From NCBI GenBank assembly GCA_963995505.1, contig OZ023184.1:18350228-18414227 (forward strand): a stretch of 64,000 nucleotides of DNA, read 5' to 3'. Positions 46,080 to 57,350 of the stretch are shown one piece after another. Each line of letters opens with the position of its first letter. Position 1 is the first letter of the stretch. The position numbers and the translations under genes were made by a program. The stretch is from Hypericum androsaemum (Eukaryota; Streptophyta; Magnoliopsida; Malpighiales; Hypericaceae). The notes below the pieces were generated by a model. That model was not told the origin of the DNA. It did no database searches and was given only the letters and a program-made list of their open reading frames with translations.

Positions 46080-46440
46080 ATGAATGATACCAATATTAAA
46101 GTAGAATGATACCAATATCCTAGAACGATGATACCAGTATTCGAGAAGAATGAAACCAATACATTCAAATGGTATACATTTTCACTTATAATGAGATACC
46201 AATATTGGAGAAGATGAAAACCAATATCATGGTGGAATGAAACCAATATCATAGTAGAATGAAACCAATATTATAGTAGAATAGAATGAAACCAATATCA
46301 TAGTAGAATGAAACCAATGTCATAGTAGAATGAAACCAATAACATAGAAGATGGAAACCAATATCATAGTAGAATGAAACCAATATCATAGCAGAATGAA
46401 ACCAATACCCGAGAAAATGGAAACCAATATATCTGCTAAT
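46080..46440. repeat. Minisatellite, about 21-22-bp unit
   Basis: About 15 imperfect units of atgaaaccaatatcatagtaga, with some variant units (atgataccaatattc). It ends just before the 5' boundary of the duplicated RlmN-like segment (46501). RlmN-like copy 1 does not have it at the equivalent place. Confidence 0.9.
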
Positions 46441-46780
46441 ATTTTTTTAATTATTTTAATTAGTGTATTTCCAATATTGCCCATGTCCCTTTCCAATATT
46501 GACATTAAATTTCTTTGAAAATGTTTTATACTGTATAATGGTCCAAAATTTAATCAAGTCAGAAAACAATTTGAATAGAAAACCCAGAAATCGACAAACA
46601 AAAAATGATCAAAACGCAGAGGAAAAAAAAGAAGGAATATTGAACAGAAAGCGATGTCCCTTTCCCACTAACTACTGTCTTTACTCTGGTCTCCTTATCC
46701 TTTATTCGCCGAAAAGCCGAGCCACGCTCTTTACCGTCGTCTCGGCGCCGGCCGAAGCTCCTTTCGTCAAAGGCTCGGAG

Positions 46781-49382
46781 ATGAAGATGGGATGTGGAAG
46801 CAATGGGAGTACAAGCATCTGGACGGCAACGAGGCATCATCCTCCTCCCACCCTCTCAATCCTTCCCAACAAATCCTCAATGCAATTTCCAAGAAGACCA
46901 CCCATCTCCCTCTCCTCCACTTCACCTTCCTCTCCGCCTCTCCGCCGCTGTTTAGCCGCCGGTAACCGAAGTTGGTGTGCGTTTCTTTTGATGCATGAGA
47001 ATCCCACGTTGCTTAGTGCAAGAGCGGTGGACTTGCTTTGCCTTAAGGTTTTGAGTATGATTATGTACTCGCACGACCCAAGTCAGAGCGCGTACAATCT
47101 TCGGCCTGATGGGTCTCATTATTATTTTGAAGTTCAATTGTTTCTTGTTTAGGTGGTGGAGAGATGGAGTTTTCTGTGGCCAAGGAGGAGATGTCGAAGG
47201 TGCTTCTTACAGGGATGAGATACGATGAGCTCCAAGTATGTGTCTTTCACTCTTTTCAGTTTTCTGGCTTCTTTTGTTTTTTTTGTTTATCAGATGATTT
47301 GGAGTGGTTTTGGTGATTTGTGAACAGGGTTGGTTACAGTCTCATGGTTTCCGGCCCGGCCAAGCCCTGATGCTTTGGAAGCGCTTGTATGGAAATGGAA
47401 TTTGGGCGCAATGCATTGATGAATTGCAAGGTATGGTTTTGCTCCAAGAAACCAATCTTAGTAGTGTAGCCCGAAATGGTTATTAGTGAAGAAGGATGGC
47501 TCTCGACCCCGAATGTTTTTTCTGCCATTGTTGCTGGCCTTGTGGATTGATAATCAGCGGTTCATCTTGTGTGTAGGGTTGAACAAGCACTTGAAGAATA
47601 TGTTGTCGGAGCATGCTGATTTCAAGACTTTAGTTTTGGACAATGTTCTTACAGCATCCGATGGTACTAGGAAGGTACGAGCTGTTGTTGTTGTTGTTTG
47701 TTGGAATCGGTGTTTTATTGTTTCTTTTGTGTGTCCCTTCATTCTTTTCAAGAATGCATCGGGGGAGAACTTTCTCATTGATTTTGGAACTCACAGGCAT
47801 GTGCAGATTTTATTCAGGTTGGCTGATGAGTTGGTGATTGAAACGGTAGTCATACCTTGTGACAGGGGTAGGAATACAGTCTGTGTTTCAAGCCAAGTTG
47901 GCTGTGCCATGAATTGCCAGTTCTGCTATACTGGCAGGTGATCAATCTCCCCCTTTCGTCCAAATACTACAGAGTGTTTTTTACTCAAAACTGCAGCTTT
48001 TTTTTCATCTAAACGCTGCATGCTAGCTTGCTTCTTTTCTTTGACTCGACCTTTTTCAATTTGCAGGATGGGTTTAACTAGGCATTTGACCACGGCTGAG
48101 ATAGTGGAGCAGGCTGTGTTTGCACGACGTCTCCTTGCAAAAGAAGTTGGCTCTATCACCAATGTAGTCTTCATGGTGAGTAAATGGTTCAAGGATGATT
48201 TTCTCCGCATGAATATCTATCTACTATCTACAATCCACTAGCATCCGTCTTTATCTTTAGTGCATTGATGTTGTATGTTGTCATGCTGTTCTTTTCCCCC
48301 GAGTTTCAGGTCAGGAGACTAGCTTCATAGCAAACCCATAAATTTGTGTAACATATAAGAATATGGCTTTGCAGGGAATGGGTGAGCCCCTTCACAACAT
48401 TGAAAATGTCATCAAGGCTGCAGATATTATGGTGCATGAGCAGGGCCTTCAGTTCAGTCCTCGAAAGGTCACTGTTTCAACCAGCGGGCTTGTCCCTCAG
48501 CTTAAACGTTTTCTCCACGAATCCAGCTGCACTTTAGCTGTCAGTTTAAATGCCACGACCGATGAGGTATGGAGCGTTCAGGTTGTTCGTGACAGTCTTG
48601 GTAAAGACTAAACCTTTACTGCCTTGTTAATTCCCTAAGAAACTTGGCAGGTCAGAGACTGGATAATGCCAATCAATCGGAAATACAACTTATCCTTGCT
48701 TCTCGACACCCTTCGTGAGGAACTCAGTACCAGACATGACTACAAAGTTTTATTCGAGTATGTAATGCTTGCAGGAGTAAATGACAGGTAATTCAGTAGC
48801 CTTTTGCATCTTTCGATTGTGCACAATGCTACCATTTCATGTTGCGCATCAAAAAATTCTCGTGTAATACTTCAGCCAACAACTTCATGGTGAGCTTTTA
48901 TTGACTTTGAGCGAGTTTCATCCGGATATGTCATTGTTCACCGAACAGAGTTCTGTGTAGAGAGTAAATAAGCACAATAGAACCTTATATAATTGTTACA
49001 GAGAATGAACGAGGATTGATGAACATTTCTGACAGTCTTAAAACACCTGATGCTTGAAACAGCAGTCACCTCATCAGTAAAATTGCTTCTGGTTTTCAGC
49101 TCAGATGACGCGAAGCGGCTCGTCGACCTACTTGCAGGAATTCCATGCAAGATTAATCTCATTCAGTTCAACCCTCACTACGGTTCCCAGTTTAAGCCAT
49201 CCAGTGTAGAGACCATGATTAGGTTCCGCAACACCTTAGCCGAAGCCGGATGCATCGTGCTCATGAGATACAGTAGAGGCAATGATCAGATGGCTGCCTG
49301 TGGACAGCTCGGCAAACCCGGACCCGTTCAAGCTCCCTTGCTCCGTGTCCCGGATCGATTCCAGGTCGCTGTAAATGCTTAA
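46781..49382 (+). CDS. rlmN-like: RlmN-like radical-SAM rRNA methyltransferase, apparently intact copy 2 (438 aa, 9 exons)
   Basis: Exons with GT-AG borders: 46781-46961, 47153-47235, 47328-47430, 47577-47674, 47807-47937, 48067-48175, 48375-48566, 48651-48787 and 49100-49382. Phases agree and the total is 1,317 nt. RlmN-family enzymes methylate C2 of an adenine (A2503 in bacterial 23S rRNA) using a 4Fe-4S cluster and SAM. Seen here are [15 protein letters not shown] (the outer Cys plus the CX3CX2C cluster ligands), [15 protein letters not shown]-type strands and the C-terminal AACGQL with the second catalytic Cys. Exon 1 is Ser/Pro/Arg-rich and looks like a plastid transit peptide. The target, probably plastid rRNA, is inferred. 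If exon 1 is untranslated, ATG 47164 is the alternative start. Confidence 0.88.
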
Positions 49383-50083
49383 CTATTCGTCCTTGGTTTG
49401 CCCCAGAGAATCACACGAGCATCTTCATGCTAGAACGAAAATGGCTGGTGTGTTTAGTGTCCTCCTACCATTGGGTCCCTAGTACATGTTTCGTAAGCTT
49501 GTACACACATCGAAATACCTGCCTTTGAGGTTGGACTCGGCTTTATTTAAAAGCCCCTACATTAATTTAAAGCCCTGGACTGCAGTCGACATCGGAATAG
49601 TCACAACATAATTAAATCAATTGTAATAAAATAAAGTTTAAGAGACTTTTTTTTAATAAAGCTTAAGAGAAAAAGTGAATGTGTTTAGTCGCCAGAAAAA
49701 AAAAGGAAGAAATATAAAATCTGTTTAGCGTGATATATCAAATCATTCTTTTTTATAACTAATTATATCATTAGTCGGTCGGTTATCTAATCAAAACTTA
49801 ATGTATAAGGAAACCTTGTGAGTGATTGACTCTCCGTTCACATCATCATAGCCATTAACACTTAATGTATAACAGATGTTTATATATGGAAACCTTGTGA
49901 CCAAATTAAATTCATAAATAAATAACCACATGTAAAACATAAAGAATGCTTAACTAAGAAATCTCGAATTCGAGTTATTTAGAACGTATTAGTCGAAAAA
50001 GTTTTACCATTTTTCAAAGATTTTGTTTAGCTCAACTCTGTATTAATCGATCTAATTTCTAAATATTAGGCGGTATAAAAAAA
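49383..50083. other. 3' flank of RlmN-like copy 2 and spacer
   Basis: It is collinear with 34045-34900 up to about 49780 (gaacgaaaatggctggtgtgtttagtgtcc), then runs into duplicated spacer with a 51-bp-like unit near 49860. No gene is seen. Confidence 0.65.
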
Positions 50084-51450
50084 GGTAAATTATCCTCAGG
50101 TGTCCTTGCTATTTTAAAACCCCTCTTTTTGTCTTCCAAGTTTGGTAAAATAGAAATATGAGGGTGCGTTCGGTACCTCTTTTGGATAAGCTTGGAGAGA
50201 CAGGACATGACAGTAATGGACAGAACTATTTGTTCTAGCTCCCATGTTTGGTAACTTTAATACATTCTCTACAGTTCTTGTTTGGTACATGTAATAGTTC
50301 AACTTAAGATTTTGTAAAAGACAAAACAACCATTTACAAAAATAATAGAGAAAATGTATTATCCATATTCGAATGTTAACTATCTCAAATATTTGAACAA
50401 TTATTTTTTTGGTATCCATATTCGGAAAAAAAACTATATAATATCCAAAAAAAATTGATACAAAGAATCCGAACTATCTAAATTATTAAACAACTTGTTA
50501 TGTACAATTTTATTCAAATTAAATATCTTCCAAAATTATTTATAACAAATAAAATATCTTTATATATATTTTCTCTCGAAAATATAAATTTAGAAAATTT
50601 AAATTTATATCGAATATTGAAATATTTATATCTGAATAAAAAGAATTAGATATCAGATACGACAATCTCATATTAGATAAAATAAGCATTCATAATTAGG
50701 TTAAATATGGTGAAGAAAAATTAAAAAGAAAGATTTCAGAGTAATATGGTAAAATAATAAGAGAAGAAATTTATGTCCTAGGACAGAATTTTTTGGCCCA
50801 CGGTTAAAGGTGAGATAAGTATTTGGAGGTGGGTTTGGATAAACTTCTAACTTTGTGCAGACTATTTGTTGCACCAAACATGGGTTTGGACAAAAATCTA
50901 TGTTCTGTGGTGTCCAAGTGGATTGAAGCTCGCACCAATACCCTTGCGAGCTCCACGGCCTTCCACTACACAAGGAGCTTAATCTGCGTCGGACGGTCAC
51001 ATCTCTACCGCTTCCCCTCGTTTCCACCGTCAATTACAGAAAATGGTCCGGTGCTTAAGGAAATCACGTGGGACGATCTGGGCAGAGAGTTTACAATATC
51101 CATTCGTAATATGGGTCCACAATTCTGATTCCGTGTGTTCCTTGTGGAGAGATACACTGTCAAAGAGACGCAGGTCGGATGACGAGCTCGGGCTTCTGCC
51201 GGTGTGGAGTCGCTGATCTGGAGAGAGGGGAGGAAATAGGAGAGAGGAAATAAAATTTTTAATTATTTTTTAACCGAGGAGCATTTTAGTCCTTTTAGGT
51301 GCAATTTTGTTGGAGTTATTTTTCGATACCCAAATTAGGGACCTCAGAGTTCTATTTTACAAATTTGGTGGACAAAAATAAGAATTTTAAAATAATAAAA
51401 ACCTTACTGATAATTTTGTCAAATATAAAAGATCTGAGGATAATTTGCTC
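50084..51450. mobile_element. Long-TIR (MULE-like) non-autonomous element
   Basis: The left end ggtaaattatcctcag and (inward) right end gcaaattatcctcagatc continue as inverted repeats of about 80 bp, including tattttaaaa, tttttgtc and gtaaaatagaa on both sides. It interrupts the duplicated spacer: the sister near 54979 reads gtataaaacaaaaacaaatgacctac across the site. Inside is a less AT-rich block (50880-51240) that may be captured host sequence, but I recognise no protein in it. A ggtgcgttcggtacc motif at 50164 hints at a further nested element. The target duplication is not clear. Confidence 0.65.
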
Positions 51451-51606
51451 AAAGACAAATGCCCTACTATATAAGGAAAACATCAGTTATATTACCGATT
51501 GACGCATGTCTATACATATGGAAACCTATTATATTCATTAATACTTAATGTATATGGAATGTGTATATATGGAAACCAATAATACTCATTAATACTTAAT
51601 GTATAT

Positions 51607-51947
51607 GCGAGCGAATTTGGTCCTGGAAGGCCAAATCTAACCAGGACCGTCCTCGACGATTCAATGGTTGATTTAGTTATGATTCAATGGTTCACTTAAT
51701 TATGATTCAATGGTTCATTTTTTTCCGTCCCGGATAAATCGGGGTCCGTCCCAGTTACCCAGTTATGATTAAATAGTTTACTTAGTTACGATTCAATGGT
51801 TTACCCAGTTATGATTCAATAGTTGTGGACTTTTTTTATTTTGCACCCCCGTATTTCTATATTTTTTCAAAATAGTCCCCGCGTATCTTTCAATAAAAAT
51901 TCTCCAGCACCGTGCTCGATTTGGCCTCCAGGACCAAATCTGGTCCC
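51607..51947. mobile_element. MULE-type MITE, 341 bp, 9-bp target duplication
   Basis: The ends gcgagcgaatttggtcctgga and (inward) gggaccagatttggtcctgga are inverted repeats. A perfect 9-bp duplication AATGTATAT lies at 51598-51606 and 51948-51956. The interior has repeated ttatgattcaatggtt motifs and no coding. Confidence 0.85.
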
Positions 51948-51964
51948 AATGTATATAGAATAGA

Positions 51965-52349
51965 GGGAGCGAATTTGGTTCTGGAAGGCCAAATCCAACC
52001 AGGACCGTCCTGGACGATTAAATGGGTGATTTAGTTATTATTCAATGGTTGATTTAGTTATGATTCAATGGTCTATTTAGTTATGATTCAATGGTTCGTT
52101 TTATCCCGTTCCGGATAAGTCGGGACCATTCCAGTTACCCAGTTATGATTCAATAGTTTACTCAATTACGATTCAATAGTTTACCCAGTTATGATTCAAT
52201 AGTTTACATAGTTACGATTCAATGGTTGTGGACTTTTTTCATTTTGTTTGCCTGTATTTCTGCATTTTTTCAAAAAAGTCTCGTGTGTCCTTCAATAAAA
52301 ATTATCCAGCACGATGCTGGAGTGGTCCTCCAGGACCAAATCCGATCCC
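51965..52349. mobile_element. Second copy of the same MITE, 385 bp
   Basis: It is homologous to 51607-51947 over its whole length (ggagcgaatttggttctgga ... aggaccaaatccgatccc), in the same orientation, with extra ttcaatagttta repeats. The flanks share gtatatagaat (51951-51961 and 52350-52360), but three bases separate the left copy from the element, so the duplication is not exact. Confidence 0.78.
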
Positions 52350-52519
52350 GTATATAGAATGTGTATATATGAAAACCTATTATACTCATTAATACTTAAT
52401 GTATATAGAATGTGTATATATGGAAACCTAATATATCAAATTATTATAGTCATTAATACTTGATTCACAACGCATGTATATATATGGAAACCTTATAACT
52501 AAATTAAATTCACAAAAAA

Positions 52520-53595
52520 GGACAAATTATGCTCACATCCCTGTAGTTTGGTTTCCCTCCCTCTCGGGTTCCTACATTTCTAAAATTCATGCTGATGTCC
52601 CCCGTGTTTGGTTTTAGAAACTCTCGTGTCCCTCGCTGACGTCATCACTCATTTTTTCAATTTTTATCATAGAAATGACCAAAATGTCCTTAAACAAAAA
52701 AAATTTACCTTCTTAAACATATTGAACACCAAGAACACCAACCAAGAACAACCACAGCGAGAAAATGATTCAATAACACAGATTTTTAACTAAATAACTA
52801 ACATCAAGATCCCTAAATAATCAAACTAACAAAACAAGAACAAGATCCCGAGAAAATGACTATGGAGGCGGGGAGAAACGGGGCGGAGGGCGGTGGCCTC
52901 GACAATGGAGGTGCTCGGGAAGGGGAGCATCGGTGCGTCGGCAGAGGTGCTTCGACCTTGGAAGTGCACCTGGGGCTGGCATCTCCATCGGCACGGGTCG
53001 ACGCTACCGCCACCGCGTTGTTCATTGGACAAGGAGATCTCGAAGGTTGTTTCCTCTTTAGTTGTCCCCTCTTGAAGCTTATCGGTACTCCGGTGCCCAA
53101 CGACGCCGTTTGCTTCGAGGGTTTTGGCTTCGGCGTCTCCGCGGTCAAGGGCAAGAAGACATTCATGGAGGACACCCACAAGGTCCTTCCTTTATTGGAC
53201 GGAAACCCCAACAAGGTAAACCCACAAAGTCTGTTCCTTTTTGTGTCCTCCCCTCCTAGTTCTGTTCTGGTCGATGGGGCTGATGGTGATTGTTTCAGGG
53301 GTTATTCAGAGTGTGCGACGGGCACAGAGGAAATTATGGTTTTCTGGGTTGGATTTTTTATGCTCTTTAGATAGAAGGATGAAGATGTTAAGAGGTTGAA
53401 GATGATAATTTTTTTATTTTTTATTTAGGGGTATAAAGGTCATTTTTATGACAAAAAACAAAAAAATGGGTGCTGACGTCAGCCAGGGACTCGAGAGTAT
53501 CTAAAACCAAAGTCGGGGGACAACAACATGTGTTTTGGAAACCTAGGGACCCGAGAGAGAGAAACCAAACCACAGGAACGTGACCGTAATTTTTC
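52520..53595. mobile_element. Pack-type long-TIR element carrying a PP2C fragment
   Basis: The two ends are inverted repeats of about 180-200 bp. Left ggacaaattatgctcacatc, with gtttggtttccctcc, gtttggttttagaaactctcg and gctgacgtca; the right end has the same order read inward. The sister spacer (cacaaaaaaaaatcataag at about 36072) is uninterrupted, while here cacaaaaaa and caaaaaaaatcataag flank the insert. The A run blurs the duplication length. The interior (about 52856-53340) is GC-rich, unlike the surroundings, and derives from a host phosphatase gene. Confidence 0.85.
52856..53340 (+). pseudogene. Captured 5' part of a PP2C phosphatase gene
   Basis: A frame from 52856 ends exon 1 with FGFGVSAVKGKKTFMEDTHK and GNPNK at 53215. 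An intron with GT (53216) and AG (53297-53298) is kept. Exon 2 begins GLFRVCDGHRG, the equivalent of the PP2C G-F-F-G-V-Y-D-G-H-G-G motif with substitutions. The MED and DGH acidic metal-binding motifs are visible. The remaining PP2C motifs are absent because the right TIR follows. Presence of the intron means capture was at DNA level, not via mRNA. No phosphatase activity is expected. Confidence 0.82.
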
Positions 53596-53839
53596 AAAAA
53601 AAATCATAAGTAATCATAAAGAATGTTACTAATAAGCACTTAGATTAAAGGCACCGAACAATTTTAAATACTTGTTAAATATAATTTTTCCATCTTTTAA
53701 AGTTTTATCCGGCTCAAAGATTAGTCGGTGATTAAAAAAGTAAATAGAAAGAATGCTTATAAATACATTTTTTGTACTGGCACATAATATACATTTTAGC
53801 GAAGTAGGAGTCTCTCTATTTTCTTACCCAAGGAAGAAG

Positions 53840-54136
53840 ATGGAGGAAAAGAAGAAGACGACGATCACGACTCTCATGTGGTTGATGGTGGTGGCGATGT
53901 TGGTGTTGGCGGCGCGGGACGGCGAAGCTGCAGATCTAACACCAGAGGAGTGCTTTAGAATATGCATGACTTATAGCCGGGATCCTAAAGAGCTCCTAGA
54001 AAGTTGTGTAAAAACATTTGTCATATTCCTAATCCTCGCTCTCTTGTCAGAGGCCCATCTGAGAAGGGACTCCATTGATGAGGATGGGAAGCTGTTGTGC
54101 TTTCTGTATGTACCTCATATTAAGCGGCTACTTTAA
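53840..54136 (+). pseudogene. Alpha-hairpinin-like peptide, copy 3 (frameshifted)
   Basis: The signal (MEEKKKTTITTLMW, VVAMLVLAA, DGEA) and first pair CFRIC are intact. One A is missing near 54000 relative to copy 2 (ctagaaagttg against caagaaaagttg). The frame therefore shifts before the second Cys pair and runs on to 54136. The second CX3C is destroyed, so no hairpin can form. Promoter block and leader are preserved. A single-base sequencing error would restore it, so this base deserves a check. Confidence 0.8.
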
Positions 54137-54139
54137 AGT

Positions 54140-55300
54140 GGCAGAATAAAGAATGATATATTTTCTGTCTGCATTCTATCTTTTTTACTCTGCTGCTATC
54201 AACAATCTCCAACAAAAGAACCATGCATTTTTAATAGGTAATTTTATTAAAATATTTACGACGAAAGAAGAACTCGCAACATTGCGGCCTATCGGCCTCT
54301 TCAAAACTGCAGAATTCATCGGAGAAAAAGTATCATCTTTGACATCACGAAAAAAACAAAAGTTCTTTTTCAACTCCACGATACAAATTTTTTTTTTGGT
54401 CAGTAACTCCACGATACAATTAGGAAATGCCAGTACCAAATTTTCCCAAATGATAACACATCTGTGTCATTTAGGCAAATATGGAAAGGCAAAATCTGGA
54501 CAGTAAATTGAAGAAAAAAATAGGAGCACAAACCATCCAGAAGCTAATCTCAAGTCCTACCACCAAGATATGCTTCGGCCTATTTCTCTACTACTCAGCC
54601 CACATTTCACTAAACCGCCCAGAACACCAAATGCCACACCTGATGCGTTGAAGTCTCGTGCCCAATAAACAAATAATTTTTTTATGTGTTTTAAATCGCA
54701 AGTCTATATATATCAAATTGTCAAATTGTATGTTACTAAAGTATATTTTTTATTAAAGTATAATTAATGTTTATATATGGAAATCTTATGACTGAATTAA
54801 AATACAAATAAATAGCCATAGCTAAACATAAAGAATATTTAACCAAAAGATCTTGAATTCGAGTCATTGAAAAAATACTAATTTTAAATATTTGTTGAAT
54901 AAGTTTTGCTACTTTTCAAAGATTTTATTTAGCTTGACCATGTATTAATTAATCAATGCGTATCCGAATATCAGATAGTATAAAACAAAAACAAATGACC
55001 TACTATATAAGGAAAACAACAATTATACGACTGATGACTTATGTGTGTATATATGGAAACCTATAATAATCAATAATATTTTTTGTACAACACATGTATA
55101 TAGATATATGTGGAAACCTATTATACTCATTAATACTAGATGTATAACGCATGTGTGTATATAGAAACCTCATGACCAAATTAAATTCACAAAATAAGAT
55201 GAAGAATGTTACCGATAAGCAATTATATCAAATTAAATACTTGTTGAAATAACTTTAATATCTCTTAAAGTTTTATCTGGCTCAGTCAGCGTTAAAAAAA
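54140..55300. other. Duplicated 3' flank and spacer of peptide copy 3
   Basis: It is collinear with 41790-43050; short frames in it (54153-54506) have shadows in the sister and no family. No gene is called. Confidence 0.65.
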
Positions 55301-55520
55301 GTATACATAACTAATGCTTATATATACGTGTGCTTTCTACTGGCACATTTTATACATTTTTACTTAGCAAAAAAATAATATACATTTTTTTTCGAAGGAC
55401 GAGCCTCTATTGTCTTATCCGAGGAAGAAGATAGAGAATTGCATGAGCACTTTCTTGGTAGAACGAAAATGGCTGGTGTGTTTAGTGTCCTCCGACCTTT
55501 AGGTCCCTATTACATTTTTT
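55300..55520 (+). pseudogene. Chimeric scrap 3: peptide promoter joined to RlmN 3' flank
   Basis: It has the same junction as scraps 1 and 2: tatatacgtgtgctttctactggcaca, leader gaggaagaagatagagaattgcatg, then agcactttcttggtagaacg of the RlmN 3' flank. No coding remains. Confidence 0.75.
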
Positions 55521-56497
55521 ATCTGATGAAGCTTGTAAAAACATCAAAATACTTGCCGTTTGAAGATGGACTCCGTTTAATTTAAAAGCCCTACACAAAT
55601 TTAAAAGCCCTAGACTTCAATCTCAGCTCCGGAGTAATTTTACGATAATCACAACATAATAAAATTAGAATAATTAAATATAGTTTAAGAGACGTTTTGT
55701 AATAATATTTAAGAGAAAAAGTGAATGTGTTTAGTCACCCAAAAAATATGAGATATAAAATCTGTTTGGCATCATATATCAAGTCATTCTATTCTTATAA
55801 CCAATTATATCATTTATCACTAAATTATAAAATAATCGAGTAAATAATAAATTGATGGACTAGTTATGTCATATATAGAAGCAAGCTCACTTTTAAATAA
55901 AATCTCTATATCAACCTAAGCCACAATGATTTAATAATTGTATGGCTTCAATATACTCTTAGATTAATGGACTTGTCTCACTTGTCTATCATCGACTTGG
56001 TACGTAAGAACTATTGTAAACTTCTCTGTTTGGACCAGAAAAAAATATTATCTCAGAGAAGTTTACATTTTTTAATTTCAAAATTATAGAAATTGAGTTT
56101 TTGTCAATATATGAATATCAAAAAATATTTTGTCTATATTTATATCACCAAAAAGTTATTAATACGCATAGTCACGAGATACCTAAAATATCGACACATA
56201 GCGTTATTCAAATTTTAAAATTGATTGAAATATTTTTTTTTACAACAAGATGTTAAGGACCATTTGAATACAATTCATAAGATGAATGAAAATAAAAAAA
56301 TTATCGAACAAGGTTAGCCCAAACTGGTATTTTAAAATATTTTTGTAAAGTATGTATAAATATAAGTATTACTCAAAAATATCACTTATATATAAAAATT
56401 GTAACCGAAGATTTCCCGCTAATATTTTTTGAAAAAAATATTAGTTATTAGATAGAGAAATTATTAAATTGTATTAGTGATCCGGACTATTTATTAG

Positions 56498-56801
56498 GGC
56501 TTTGGATTGGGTACGGAGTGAAGGAAATGATTCTGAACAGTTTGGAGTGAAAGGGATCGTGCTGGCATGCCCAGTTATGTGATACCGGCATGTTCTTTAT
56601 GTGATACTGGCATGTCCTGTTATGTGATACTGGCCAGTGTATTTTTCGTGTTTGCAATACTGGCATGTCTTCTTATGTCAAACTGGCTCGCGTGACTTTT
56701 TTATTTTGGTCCCTGTAGTTCCACATTTTTGTAAAAAAATTATGTGTGTCTTTTACTCCAAACTATTTGGAATGGGGACATTTCGTACCTAATCCAACCC
56801 C
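56498..56801. mobile_element. MULE-type MITE, 304 bp, 9-bp target duplication
   Basis: Ends ggctttggattgggtacgga and (inward) ggggttggattaggtacga. The flanks atttattag (56489-56497) and atttatttg (56802-56810) match at 8 of 9 bases. The sister spacers at 40780 and 44790 (ctatttattagtttacag) are empty sites. Inside, tatgtgatactggcatg units repeat; they are the inverted form of the units in 29730-30205. Confidence 0.87.
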
Positions 56802-57087
56802 ATTTATTTGTTTAGAGATTACCACTTTGTAGAGACTACTTTAAAGAGATTCTTCTGTTATATGGAAACGGTCATATGAGTGATTGACTCACATCATTAT
56901 AGCCATTAACACTTCATGTATAAGTGATGTTTATACATGGAAAGCTTATGACCAAATCAAATTTACAAATAAATAGCTATAAGTAAATATAAAGAATCTT
57001 TAATTACAAGATCTTGAATTTTAATTATTGAGAACACACTAGTATTAGATATTTGTTCAGAGAATATTGTTACTTTTCAAAAATTCT

Positions 57088-57350
57088 AGGAAAAAGTACA
57101 CTTAAGTACCATGTAGTTTAGCGCTTTTCAAGATAAGGCCATGTGGTTTTTTCCGTCCAAAATCAATCCCTGTGGTTTGTTTTCTCGGACATTTCCGAAT
57201 CTTGGGCAGCCCGGTAGATGCCCGGCCAAAACGATGTTATTTATTACATGACGTGGATATTTTTATTTGTTGCTGATTGCTGACGTGGCATGTGATAAAT
57301 TACCACATCAGTCCCAAATTCGGAATAGTTTCTTCAGTACATACCCAATC
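57088..57350. mobile_element. Single end of a MULE-like element
   Basis: The sequence ggaaaaagtacacttaagtaccatgtagtt followed by ccctgtggtttgtttt is typical of the terminal repeats of plant long-TIR elements. It replaces spacer sequence present at 45080-45130. No opposite end was found, so it is a truncated element or one with a decayed partner. Confidence 0.45.

Larger units (their letters stand above)
51500..52480. repeat. 51-bp satellite units split by two MITEs
   Basis: Units (tatatggaaacctattatattcattaatacttaatgtatat) occur at 51515-51606 and 52350-52480. Between them sit the elements at 51607-51947 and 51965-52349. Without these the satellite would be continuous, as at 35640-36060. Confidence 0.8.

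Noticed and set aside
52813..53214. Minus-strand frames of 117-133 codons in the PP2C-carrying element
   Set aside because: They lie antisense to the recognised PP2C exon in GC-rich DNA and have no family signature.
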